Of a stretch of 64,000 bases of DNA, positions 16,895 to 25,530 are shown one piece after another; the stretch's first letter is position 1; each line of letters opens with the position of its first letter. Source of the stretch: Paracoccus sanguinis (GTDB taxonomy: Bacteria > Pseudomonadota > Alphaproteobacteria > Rhodobacterales > Rhodobacteraceae); assembly GCF_900106665.1 (NCBI RefSeq), contig NZ_FNNA01000008.1:24142-88141 (forward strand), read 5' to 3'. Under the pieces are notes generated by a model. It saw only the letters and a program-made list of their open reading frames with translations. It was not told the origin of the DNA and ran no database searches. The position numbers and the translations under genes were made by a program.

Positions 16895-18468
16895 CGGATT
16901 TTCCGCGCGGATGGGCCAAGGCGCCCCTTAGTGACTTAATCGCGCATGACGGCATCTTCACCGATGGCGACTGGGTCGAAAGTAAGGACCAAGATCCGAA
17001 TGGTTCGGTTCGCCTAATTCAGTTGGCAGACATTGCTGATAGTCATTTCATTAATAAGTCATCGCGCTTTCTGACGCGCGAGAAGGCCGATGAACTGAAC
17101 TGCACCTTTCTCAAGAAAGGTGATCTACTAGTTGCTCGGATGCCTGACCCATTGGGCCGATGCTGTATCTTTCCACTTGATGGCGAAGAACGCTTCGTAA
17201 CCGTAGTTGATGTCTGCGCCATCAGATTGGGCAGCGCCGCAATCGAGCGGCGCTACCTCATGCGGGCAATCAACTCACCGGAAGTTCGCGGCAAAATTTC
17301 TGCCCTGCAGTCAGGGTCGACGCGTAAGCGCATTTCACGGGGCAACCTTGCGACAGTTCCAATTCCGATCCCGCCCCTCAACGAACAACGCCGAATCGTG
17401 GAGAAGATCGAGGCGATGTTCGACGAGATCGACAAGGGGGTGGAGAGCCTGCAAACGGCGCGCACCACCCTCGGCCTCCACCGCCAGTCTCTGCTGAAAT
17501 CCGCCTTCGAAGGCCGCCTCACTGCCGACTGGCGCGCGAAGAACGCTGACATACTGGAAGCCCCCGAAAACCTCCTCGCCCGCATCCAAGCCGAACGCGA
17601 CACCCGCTACAAAGCCGCCCTCGACGCCTGGCAGGACGCACTCGCCAAATGGCGCGCCGATGGCGAGAAGGGAAAGAAACCCGCGAAGCCGAAGCGGCCG
17701 AAGGATTTCATTGGCTCAGCCAAGATCCCTTCGGGGGCGACAGTTCCCGTCCCAGCGGAATGGCTCATCCCTGCAATGTCTGATCTCGGACAAACGACGG
17801 GTGGCCTGACAAAGAACCAAAAGCGCAATGCCCTTCCACTCAAGGCCAAATACCTGCGCGTCGCCAACGTCTATTCAAATCGGCTCGAACTCGATGAGAT
17901 CATGGAGATCGGCGTCACGGAAGAAGAGCTCTTGAAAACCAGCCTTATCGCCGGAGACCTGCTGTTTGTGGAAGGCAATGGGTCCATCGAGCAGATTGGG
18001 CGCGTCGCCATCTGGGATGGCAGTATCCCGAACATGACCCACCAAAACCATCTCATCCGTTTCAGTTCAGATGGTATCTTGTCATCGCGGTTCGCGCTTT
18101 ACTTCATGATGTCGCCGGTTGGACGAAAGCTCATCGAAGCGCAGGCAAGCTCGACCTCCGGTCTCCACACCCTGAGCATCTCCAAGATCGAAGGGCTACC
18201 CGTCCCAGTCTGTTCCCCTGCCGAACAAACCGAAATCGTCCGCATCCTCGACGAAAAACTCGAAGCCGCCGATGCGCTCGAAGCCGAGATCGACGCCGCT
18301 CTCACTCGCGCCAACGCCCTGCGCCAATCCATCCTGAAAAAAGCCTTCTCCGGCCAGCTCGTCCCTCAGGACCCGGACGACGAGCCGGCCCCGGCCCTGC
18401 TCGAGCGCATCAAGACCGACCGCGCCAAGGCTCCCTGTGCCAAGAAACGGAAGACCGCCCATGCCTGA
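16891..18468 (+). CDS. hsdS: Type I restriction-modification specificity subunit
   Basis: DNA-recognition subunit, 525 residues, with two target recognition domains separated and followed by the usual helical spacers. The first TRD covers about 1-165, the central conserved helix follows IPPLNEQRRIVEKIEAMFDEI (170-190), the second TRD covers about 290-440 and the second helix PVCSPAEQTEIVRILDEKL follows. Base composition of the TRDs is lower in GC than the flanking helices, as is normal for exchangeable specificity segments. It overlaps hsdR by 4 bp at the start and the SIR2-like gene by 8 bp at the end. The recognised sequence cannot be read from the protein. Confidence 0.93.
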   Translation: MTDFPRGWAKAPLSDLIAHDGIFTDGDWVESKDQDPNGSVRLIQLADIADSHFINKSSRFLTREKADELNCTFLKKGDLLVARMPDPLGRCCIFPLDGEERFVTVVDVCAIRLGSAAIERRYLMRAINSPEVRGKISALQSGSTRKRISRGNLATVPIPIPPLNEQRRIVEKIEAMFDEIDKGVESLQTARTTLGLHRQSLLKSAFEGRLTADWRAKNADILEAPENLLARIQAERDTRYKAALDAWQDALAKWRADGEKGKKPAKPKRPKDFIGSAKIPSGATVPVPAEWLIPAMSDLGQTTGGLTKNQKRNALPLKAKYLRVANVYSNRLELDEIMEIGVTEEELLKTSLIAGDLLFVEGNGSIEQIGRVAIWDGSIPNMTHQNHLIRFSSDGILSSRFALYFMMSPVGRKLIEAQASSTSGLHTLSISKIEGLPVPVCSPAEQTEIVRILDEKLEAADALEAEIDAALTRANALRQSILKKAFSGQLVPQDPDDEPAPALLERIKTDRAKAPCAKKRKTAHA

Positions 18469-19459
18469 CGTCATCAATTTTCAGGATGCCATCAAGGCGA
18501 CGGAGGGCGAGGACAAGGCGCTCCTGATCGGCAACGGCTTCTCCGCGCAATACTTCAACTATGCAAACCTTCTGGCGGAGGCTCAGCTGGAAGAAGGTAG
18601 CCCGATCAAAGCGCTGTTTGAAGAACTTGGCACCGTGGACTTCGAAGCCGTGATCCGCGCGCTCGAGGATGCAACCATCGTCGAGCGAGCCTACGGCAAC
18701 GCCGCCCATGCAGTTGAACTTGAGGCCGATGCCCAAAGAGTGAGAGAGGCCCTCGTCGCCGCCGTCAACGCCACCCATCCCGCCCATCGGGATGACCTCG
18801 TATTTCAGTACGAAAGCGCGGCAGCCTTCTTGAAGCACTTCGGCAAGGTCTTCTCTCTGAACTATGACTTGCTTCTTTACTGGGTGAACCTGGAAAAACG
18901 GCTGCTCAAGGACGGTTTCGGCCTAGGAAAAGACGTGGCGGAAGGGCGGTTCAAAGGACCCTTTCTTGAGCATGCCTACTGTCACATTTTCAATCTCCAC
19001 GGCGGATTGCACCTCTTCCAGAACGAAATTGGAGAGGTCTACAAAGCCCTGAACCATGGAGACGGCGTCATCGCGAATATCACACACGAGATCGCAAACA
19101 ACGGCCGCCTGCCTCTCTATGTCGCCGAGGGCACATCAAAGTCGAAGCTGCGCAAGATCAACTCCGTCGAATATCTCCGACATTGCTATCGTACATTGCA
19201 AGAAACCACCGCCGCAGTTTTCGTGTTCGGGCATAGCGCAGACCCAAACGACGCCCACATCTATCATGCAATTTTCGGCTCGAAGGCCAAGCACGTCTAT
19301 TTCGGCGTCTTCCAGCCGAGCGCCGAAAAGGTGACGGCCTTGGATGCGGAACTCGCAAAATATAAGAAGCTCGGAGGGGATGACGTCCCATACAGCTTCT
19401 TCGACTCGGAGACCGCGCACGTCTGGGACGGACCGCCAGTGGGAGAAGAAACCGAATGA
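18461..19459 (+). CDS. SIR2-like protein, DUF4917 family, inside hsd operon
   Basis: A 332-residue DUF4917-type protein carrying the pattern of SIR2-like NAD-binding domains: GNGFS (24-28), NYD (134-136), LHGG (179-182) and FGHSADPND (256-264). Proteins with this pattern include NAD-depleting effectors of anti-phage systems, so this may be an NADase coupled to the restriction complex; enzymatic activity is inferred only. The ATG at 18461 is preceded by GGAAGA; a GTG at 18437 is an alternative. It overlaps hsdS by 8 bp and hsdM by 4 bp, so it is a full member of the operon rather than a bystander. No membrane or HEPN domain is fused to it. Confidence 0.8.
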   Translation: MPDVINFQDAIKATEGEDKALLIGNGFSAQYFNYANLLAEAQLEEGSPIKALFEELGTVDFEAVIRALEDATIVERAYGNAAHAVELEADAQRVREALVAAVNATHPAHRDDLVFQYESAAAFLKHFGKVFSLNYDLLLYWVNLEKRLLKDGFGLGKDVAEGRFKGPFLEHAYCHIFNLHGGLHLFQNEIGEVYKALNHGDGVIANITHEIANNGRLPLYVAEGTSKSKLRKINSVEYLRHCYRTLQETTAAVFVFGHSADPNDAHIYHAIFGSKAKHVYFGVFQPSAEKVTALDAELAKYKKLGGDDVPYSFFDSETAHVWDGPPVGEETE

Positions 19460-20928
19460 ACACCGCCCCCATAGTTTCAAGGGTCTGGAGCTTCTGCACG
19501 ACGCTGCGCGACGACGGTGTCGGCTATGGCGATTACCTGGAGCAGCTGACCTACTTGATCTTCCTCAAGATGGCGGACGAATACGCCAAGCCTCCCTACA
19601 GCCGCGATGTGGGGATTCCGGAGGGGTACGACTGGACCAGCCTGACCTCGCGCCGCGGAGCGGAGCTGGAAGCGCATTACGTCATGCTGCTGCGGAAGTT
19701 GGGCGAGCAGAAAGGCATGCTCGGTCAGATCTTCACCAAGGCTCAGAACAAGATTACCGATCCGGCGAAGCTGTTCCGTTTGATTGACATGGTGGACGGC
19801 ACGAAGTGGGTGACGCTCGGTGCCGACGTCAAAGGGGACATCTACGAAGGGCTGCTCGAACGCAACGCCGAGGATACGAAATCGGGCGCCGGCCAGTATT
19901 TCACGCCGCGTGCCCTGATCCGTGCAATGGTCGAATGCGTCCGCCCCGAGCCCGGCAAGACCATCGCCGACCCGGCCTGCGGGACAGGCGGCTTCTTCCT
20001 CGCCGCGCATGATTTCCTGACCGACCCGGAGAACTATCCGCTCGACAAAGATCAGAAGGCGTTCCTGAAGCACTCGACCTTCTTCGGCAACGAGATCGTC
20101 GCCGGGACCCGGCGCCTCTGTCTGATGAACATGTTCCTGCACGGGATCGGCGAGATGACCGGGGATACGCTGGTGTCGCCGGCCGACGCGCTGATCTCGC
20201 CGCCGTCGGAGACCTTCGACTACGTTCTGGCGAACCCGCCATTCGGCAAGAAGAGCTCGATGAGCTTCACCAACGCTGAAGGTGAGCAGGAAACCGACGA
20301 CCTGACCTACAATCGCCAGGACTTCTGGGCGACCACGTCGAACAAACAGCTGAACTTCGTCCAGCACATCCGGACCATGCTGAAGACAACGGGGCGGGCT
20401 GCCGTGGTCGTGCCCGACAACGTCCTGTTTGAGGGCGGCGCGGGAGAGACCATCCGGCGCAAACTGCTACAGACGACGGATCTCCACACCATTCTACGCC
20501 TACCCACGGGCATCTTCTATGCGCAGGGCGTAAAAGCGAACGTGATCTTCTTCGACAACCGCGCGGCCAGCCCCGATCCGCAGACCTCCAAGGTCTGGTA
20601 CTACGATTACCGGACGAACGTGCATCACACGTTGAAGCAGAAGTCCCTGACCTACGCGCATCTCGAGGATTTTGTGTCCTGCTACAATCCATGGAACAGG
20701 CATCAGCGCAGCCCGACGTGGAGCGAGGACAGCCCCGACGGACGCTGGCGCCCGTTCGACCGGGAAGAACTTCTGGCCCGCGACAAGGCGAGCCTCGACC
20801 TGTTCTGGCTGCGGGATGCGTCGATGACCGACCTCGAGAACCTGCCGGAACCAGAGGTCTTGGCAGAGGAAATCATGGAGAACCTTCGGTCTGCACTGGC
20901 GAGCTTTGAAGCAGTTTCTGCTGGGTGA
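19456..20928 (+). CDS. hsdM: Type I restriction-modification DNA methyltransferase
   Basis: N6-adenine DNA methyltransferase subunit, 490 residues. The N-terminal HsdM domain spans 1-130. The catalytic domain carries the S-adenosylmethionine motif DPACGTGGF (172-180) and the catalytic NPPF (260-263). It would modify host DNA as M2S and join HsdR for cleavage. Its position as last gene of the operon (R-S-x-M) differs from the frequent M-S-R order; production of the nuclease gene first is notable because methylation normally must come first. Motifs are intact. It overlaps the SIR2-like gene by 4 bp (ATGA). Confidence 0.95.
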   Translation: MNTAPIVSRVWSFCTTLRDDGVGYGDYLEQLTYLIFLKMADEYAKPPYSRDVGIPEGYDWTSLTSRRGAELEAHYVMLLRKLGEQKGMLGQIFTKAQNKITDPAKLFRLIDMVDGTKWVTLGADVKGDIYEGLLERNAEDTKSGAGQYFTPRALIRAMVECVRPEPGKTIADPACGTGGFFLAAHDFLTDPENYPLDKDQKAFLKHSTFFGNEIVAGTRRLCLMNMFLHGIGEMTGDTLVSPADALISPPSETFDYVLANPPFGKKSSMSFTNAEGEQETDDLTYNRQDFWATTSNKQLNFVQHIRTMLKTTGRAAVVVPDNVLFEGGAGETIRRKLLQTTDLHTILRLPTGIFYAQGVKANVIFFDNRAASPDPQTSKVWYYDYRTNVHHTLKQKSLTYAHLEDFVSCYNPWNRHQRSPTWSEDSPDGRWRPFDREELLARDKASLDLFWLRDASMTDLENLPEPEVLAEEIMENLRSALASFEAVSAG

Positions 20929-21224
20929 GAGCCGCGTCCTGTGCGACATGGCTTGGAGAGCTTTGGGCTTCGGTTCCATCTCAGGCGCGAGCGACTGGAA
21001 TATAAGTGTTCAGCTGCAGCCTCGGAAAATCGCTACTTTACAGATGCTTACAAGCTATTCACCAAATAGGCGCAGTCATGAGGTCCGGAGAATATCGGCC
21101 ATGAGAGACCGCTCGCGGGCCGCTTGGCACGAAGGCCAGTGCTCAGCCCCACCCGCATAACCCTCGAAAACAATGATAAAATCCGGCCGCAGCGGGATTT
21201 GGAGAACGCTTTCGCTGGGGCAAG
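20929..21224. other. Gap between hsdM and tRNA-Ser, presumed island edge
   Basis: About 300 bp with lower GC and no supported gene. It marks the passage from the accessory island to core chromosome, and it faces the 3' end of the tRNA-Ser gene. I see no tyrosine integrase here and no second copy of the tRNA 3' end within the window. Confidence 0.5.
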
Positions 21225-21314
21225 TGGCGGAGGCGGTGGGATTCGAACCCACGGTGGGGTTGCCCCCACGTCGGTTTTCAAGACCGGTGCATTCAACCAC
21301 TCTGCCACGCCTCC
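21225..21314 (-). tRNA. tRNA-Ser (TGA anticodon)
   Basis: Read on the minus strand, a 90-nt class II tRNA with encoded CCA. The acceptor stem pairs GGAGGCG with CGCCTCC with discriminator G. The anticodon loop is CTTGAAA within the stem CCGGT/ACCGA-type pairing, giving anticodon TGA. A long variable arm (GTGGGGGCAACCCCAC) and a T arm containing GGTTCGAATCC identify serine. Its 3' end points at the island to its left, a common integration position. Confidence 0.95.
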
Positions 21315-21376
21315 CGCGGCCCGGCTGCGTAACCCGCCGCGGGGCGCGGGGCAAGGGCCCCAGCCCCCGCCTCGGG

Positions 21377-22522
21377 CTACCCCTCGCCCAGCCGGTCCAG
21401 CACCCCCGTCAGCCGGGCCAGCGTGCCCTCCACGTCCTTCAGCTTGTCGAGCCCGAAGAGCCCCAGCCGGAAGGTGCGGAAATCCGGCCCCTCGCCGACC
21501 TGCAGGGGCACCCCCGCGGCGATCTGCATCCCCAGCGCGGCGAAGCGGCGGCCGCTCTGGATCTCGGGGTCGGTCGTGTGGCTCACCACCACCCCGGGCG
21601 CCGCAAAGCCCGGCGCTGCGACCGAGGCGAAGCCGCGCTCGGCCAGCGCCGCGCGCACCCGCTCCCCCAGGTCCCACTGGGCCGCGCGGGCCGCCTCGAA
21701 CCCCAACTCGCGGGTCTCGACCATCGCGTCGCGCAAGACCAGCAGCGAGTCGGTCGGCAGCGTCGCGTGATAGGCGTGGCCGCCGTCCTCATAGGCCTTC
21801 ATGATTGCGCGCCACTTCTTCAGGTCCAGCGCGAAGCTGTCGCTCGTCGTCGCCTCGAGCCGTGCGAGGCCTTCGGGCGAGAACATCACCAGCCCCGCGG
21901 CGGGCGGCGCGCTCCACCCCTTCTGCGGGGCCGAGATCAGCACGTCGACGCCCGTGGCGCGCATGTCGACCCAGATCGCCCCCGAGGCGATGCAGTCGAG
22001 CACCATGAGCGCGCCGACCTCGTGCGCCGCGGCCGCCAGCGCGGTGATGTAGTCGTCGGGCAGGATCAGCCCGGCCGAGGTCTCGACATGGGGGGCGAAC
22101 ACCACCGCCGGGCGGCTGTCGCGGATCTCGGCCACCACGTCCTCGATCGGCGGGGGGGCGAAGGCCGGCTGGGGGTCGTTGCCGGCGGGGCGGGCCATCT
22201 CGACGGCGGCTTCGCCCTCCATCGCGGCGGCCTCGTGGATCTGGGTCCAGCGGAAGCTGAACCAGCCGTTGCGCACGATCAGCGCGTCGGCGTGGCGGGC
22301 GAACTGGCGGGCCACCGCCTCCATCGCGAAGGTGCCGCCGCCGGGGACCACGGCCACCGCCTCGGCGCCGTAGGCCTCGCGCGCGATGGCCGAGATGTCG
22401 CGCATCACGGCCTGGAACTTCTGCGACATGTGGTTGAGGCTGCGGTCGGTGAAGACGACCGAGAACTCCATCAGACCGTCGGGGTCCACCACGCTCTTGC
22501 CGTCGGGGCGCAATCCGTCCAT
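21377..22522 (-). CDS. Class V aminotransferase, alanine/serine-glyoxylate type
   Basis: PLP-dependent aminotransferase of fold type I, class V, 381 residues. The PLP-binding lysine lies in ISAPQKGWSAPP (Lys near residue 197), and the N-terminal region has the substrate and phosphate pattern NHMSQKF ... VVPGGGTFAMEAVARQF. Relatives convert alanine or serine with glyoxylate or act as aminoethylphosphonate transaminases; I cannot fix the substrate. The ATG at 22522 is the natural start (MDGLRPDGKSVVDPDGLMEFS); longer frames run into non-conserved sequence. It is divergent from the amidotransferase gene with about 170 bp between them. Confidence 0.85.
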   Translation of the reverse strand: MDGLRPDGKSVVDPDGLMEFSVVFTDRSLNHMSQKFQAVMRDISAIAREAYGAEAVAVVPGGGTFAMEAVARQFARHADALIVRNGWFSFRWTQIHEAAAMEGEAAVEMARPAGNDPQPAFAPPPIEDVVAEIRDSRPAVVFAPHVETSAGLILPDDYITALAAAAHEVGALMVLDCIASGAIWVDMRATGVDVLISAPQKGWSAPPAAGLVMFSPEGLARLEATTSDSFALDLKKWRAIMKAYEDGGHAYHATLPTDSLLVLRDAMVETRELGFEAARAAQWDLGERVRAALAERGFASVAAPGFAAPGVVVSHTTDPEIQSGRRFAALGMQIAAGVPLQVGEGPDFRTFRLGLFGLDKLKDVEGTLARLTGVLDRLGEG

Positions 22523-22688
22523 CGCCTGCTCCTCTGCTCGCCTGTGGGGCGAGACTAGCCCCCCCGGCCCGGCAAGGCCAGCCGCCGCGAGACCCCCGGC
22601 CACCACCCCGCGGCCCCCTTGCGGCACCCCCTGCCCCGTGCCTAGGTTGGCGGTAACGGCAGACACCCCCATGCAGAGGCAATCTCCG

Positions 22689-23426
22689 ATGCGGATCGGC
22701 ATCCTCAAGACCGGCCAGTCGCCCGAGGTCATCCGCGGCGCGCTCGGCGACTATGACCAGATGTTCGAGCGGCTGCTCGGCGGGCGCGGCTTCGACTTCG
22801 ACAGCTATCACGTCGAGGCGATGCAGTTCCCCCCCGACGTCCACGCCGCCGACGGCTGGCTGATCACCGGCTCGCGCCACGGCGTCTATGAGGACCACCC
22901 GTTCATCCCCCCGCTCGAGGATTTCATCCGCGCGGCCTATGCCGCCGGGGTGCCGGTGGTGGGCATCTGCTTCGGCCACCAGATCATCGCCCAGGCCCTC
23001 GGCGGCCGGGTCGAGAAGCACAAGGGCGGCTGGGCCGTGGGGGCGCGGGACTACGACTTCGCCGGCCAGACGGTGACGCTGAACGCCTGGCACCAGGACC
23101 AGGTCGTGACCGCGCCCGAGGGGGCCGAGGTGGTCGCCACCAGCCCCTTCTGCGCCAACGCCGCGCTGCTCTACGGCAACCGCGCCTATTCGGTGCAGGC
23201 CCACCCCGAGTTTCCCGACGCCTTCATCGACGGGCTGATCGAGCATCGCGGCGGCAGCGTCCCCGAGCCGCTGATCAAGGCCGCCCGCGCCCGCCGCGGC
23301 AGCGCCGACGCGCGGCTCGTGGCCGACCGGATCGAGGCGTTCTTCCGCACCCCCCGCGCGCGGGCGCCGGTCCCGGCCGCCGAACCGGACGCGACCGCCC
23401 GTCCCGACCGCGAGACGGCCGCCTGA
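22689..23426 (+). CDS. Type 1 glutamine amidotransferase
   Basis: Class I GATase domain protein, 245 residues. The nucleophile elbow GICFGHQ (Cys near residue 95) and the downstream HPEF (His, Glu near 175-177) form the catalytic triad. As a free-standing amidotransferase next to a glutamine-synthetase-like ligase and a PaiB-like gene, it may hydrolyse a gamma-glutamyl amide, as PuuD does in putrescine breakdown, though it lacks the full PuuD length. The ATG at 22689 has AGAGG upstream; an ATG at 22671 is possible. It overlaps the next gene by 1 bp (TGATG). The last 25 residues are Ala/Arg/Pro-rich and probably disordered. Confidence 0.85.
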   Translation: MRIGILKTGQSPEVIRGALGDYDQMFERLLGGRGFDFDSYHVEAMQFPPDVHAADGWLITGSRHGVYEDHPFIPPLEDFIRAAYAAGVPVVGICFGHQIIAQALGGRVEKHKGGWAVGARDYDFAGQTVTLNAWHQDQVVTAPEGAEVVATSPFCANAALLYGNRAYSVQAHPEFPDAFIDGLIEHRGGSVPEPLIKAARARRGSADARLVADRIEAFFRTPRARAPVPAAEPDATARPDRETAA

Positions 23427-24046
23427 TGTACACGCCCCCCGCCTTCGACGAGACGCGCCCCGAGGTGCTGTCGGCGCTGATCGCCGCGCATCCGCTGGCG
23501 CTGCTGGTCACGACGGGGGACGACACCGGGCCGACCGCGAACCTCATCCCGATGACCGCCGAGGGCGGCGTCCTGCGCGCCCATCTGGCCCGCGCCAACC
23601 CCCAGCTGGCCGAGCTGCGGGCGGCGCAGGCCGCGGGTCGTCCGGTCCTCGCCGTCTTTCAGGGGCCGCAGGCCTATGTCTCGCCCGGCTGGTATGCCAG
23701 CAAGGCCGAACATGGCCGGGTGGTGCCGACCTGGAACTTCCTCATGGTGCAGGTCCGGGGCGTGCCGCGGGTGATCGACGAACCCGACTGGCTCGCGGCC
23801 CAGGTCACCGATCTGACCGACCGGCTCGAGGCCGAGCGCCCCGACCCGTGGTCGGTCGCCGACGCGCCCGCCCCCTTCGTCGCGGCGCAGTTGCGCGGGA
23901 TCGTCGGGCTGGAAGTCCCGATGACCGCGCTGGCCGGCAAGTGGAAGGCCAGCCAGAACCGCAGCGCCGCGGACCGCGCGGGGGTGGCGCACGGCCTCGC
24001 CCGCGCCGGCCACGCGATGGCCGACCACATCCCCCTGACACCCTGA
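23426..24046 (+). CDS. PaiB-like FMN-binding protein
   Basis: FMN-binding split-barrel protein of the PaiB/negative transcriptional regulator family, 206 residues, close to the usual length. Conserved stretches include MYTPPAF at the start, ANLIPM (about 38), AYVSPGWYASK (about 88-98), VPTWNF (about 105-110) and the C-terminal GKWKASQN, which forms the family signature. PaiB in Bacillus is linked to polyamine-related regulation, which fits the neighbouring gamma-glutamyl ligase and amidotransferase genes. Whether it regulates transcription or is a flavin-dependent reductase is not known. Confidence 0.88.
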   Translation: MYTPPAFDETRPEVLSALIAAHPLALLVTTGDDTGPTANLIPMTAEGGVLRAHLARANPQLAELRAAQAAGRPVLAVFQGPQAYVSPGWYASKAEHGRVVPTWNFLMVQVRGVPRVIDEPDWLAAQVTDLTDRLEAERPDPWSVADAPAPFVAAQLRGIVGLEVPMTALAGKWKASQNRSAADRAGVAHGLARAGHAMADHIPLTP

Positions 24047-24083
24047 ACCCGATCAAGCCGGCAGCCCCGGCGGAAAGTCCCCG

Positions 24084-25439
24084 ATGTCAGACTGGCTGAC
24101 CCGATTGCCCCGCGCCGCACAGACCTATATCGACGGCCGCCGCCTCGATGAGGTCGAGTGCATCGTCTCGGACATCGCCGGCGTCGCCCGCGGCAAGGCC
24201 ATGCCCGCGTCCAAGTTCGCGCGACAGGAAAGCTTCTACCTGCCGAACTCGATCTTCCTGCAGACCATCACCGGGGAATGGGCCGACAACCCCTCGGGCG
24301 CCTTCACCGAGCCCGACATGATCCTCGTCCCCGACTTCGAGACAGCGACCGCGGCGCCGTGGACGGCGGACGTGACGCTGCAGGTGATCCACGACGCCTA
24401 TGACCAGCAGGGCAACCCGGTGCCGGTGGCGCCCCGCAACGTCCTGCGGCGCGTGGTCCAGCTTTACGCCGACAAGGGCTGGAAGCCGCTGGTGGCGCCC
24501 GAGATGGAGTTCTTCCTCGTCGCCCGCAACATCGACCCGAACCAGCCGATCCAGCCGCCGATGGGCCGCTCGGGGCGGCGGGCGGCCGCCAAGCAGGCCT
24601 ATTCGCTGTCGGCGGTGGACGAATACGGCCGGGTGATCGACGACATCTACGACTTCGCCGAGGCGCAGGGGTTCGAGATCGACGGCATCCTGCAAGAGGG
24701 CGGCGCCGGTCAGGTCGAGATCAACCTCGCCCACGGCGACCCGGTCAAGCTGGCCGACGAGATCTTCTTCTTCAAGCGCCTGATCCGCGAGGCGGCGCTG
24801 CGCCACGACTGTTTCGCCACCTTCATGGCCAAGCCCATCGAAGGCGAGCCGGGCAGCGCCATGCACATCCACCACTCGGTGGTCGAGGCCGAAACGGGCC
24901 GGAACATCTTCTCGGACGAGAAGGGCCGCGAGACCCCCGCCTTCCTGCATTTCATCGCCGGGATGCAGCGTCACCTGCCGGCCGCGGTCGCGCTGCTCGC
25001 GCCCTACGTCAACAGCTACCGCCGCTACGTCCCCGACTTCGCGGCGCCGATCAACCTTGAGTGGGGCCGCGACAACCGCACCACCGGGCTCAGGGTGCCG
25101 ATCTCGGGCCCCGACGCGCGGCGGGTGGAAAACCGCCTCGCCGGGATGGACTGCAACCCCTATCTCGGGATCGCGGCGTCGCTCGCCACCGGCTATCTGG
25201 GGCTGGTCGAGTCCGACAACCCGCGCGCCGAATGCCTGGGCGACGCCTACATGGGCGACGACGAGCTGCCCACGAACCTGGGCGATGCGCTCGACGAGAT
25301 GGTCGAGAGCGCGCCCATGCGCGAGGTGCTGGGGTCCGAGTTCATGGCCGTCTACGAATCGGTCAAGCGCAACGAATACAAGGAGTTCCTGCAGGTCATC
25401 AGCCCGTGGGAACGTGAGCACCTGTTGCTGAACGTCTGA
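24084..25439 (+). CDS. Glutamine synthetase family ligase (gamma-glutamylamide type)
   Basis: ATP-dependent amide ligase of the GlnA superfamily, 451 residues. It has the catalytic and metal motifs of glutamine synthetase: EMEFFL (about 150), the loop AMHIHHS (about 260) and NLEWGRDNRTTGLRVP (about 320-335). It lacks the adenylylation tyrosine signature of canonical GlnA and has the sequence character of PuuA/gamma-glutamylpolyamine synthetases. With the amidotransferase and PaiB-like genes just upstream it suggests a small amine-utilisation operon, in which this enzyme would attach glutamate to an amine and the amidotransferase release it later. The substrate is inferred from context. Confidence 0.87.
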   Translation: MSDWLTRLPRAAQTYIDGRRLDEVECIVSDIAGVARGKAMPASKFARQESFYLPNSIFLQTITGEWADNPSGAFTEPDMILVPDFETATAAPWTADVTLQVIHDAYDQQGNPVPVAPRNVLRRVVQLYADKGWKPLVAPEMEFFLVARNIDPNQPIQPPMGRSGRRAAAKQAYSLSAVDEYGRVIDDIYDFAEAQGFEIDGILQEGGAGQVEINLAHGDPVKLADEIFFFKRLIREAALRHDCFATFMAKPIEGEPGSAMHIHHSVVEAETGRNIFSDEKGRETPAFLHFIAGMQRHLPAAVALLAPYVNSYRRYVPDFAAPINLEWGRDNRTTGLRVPISGPDARRVENRLAGMDCNPYLGIAASLATGYLGLVESDNPRAECLGDAYMGDDELPTNLGDALDEMVESAPMREVLGSEFMAVYESVKRNEYKEFLQVISPWEREHLLLNV

Positions 25440-25530
25440 CCCGGCGGCGCCGGGCGCGGCCCGTGCGGGCGGGGTCTTGCGGCGCGGGCCGCGCGGTGGC
25501 AAGCCCCGCGGGCAAAGAGGGGTGCCCGCC

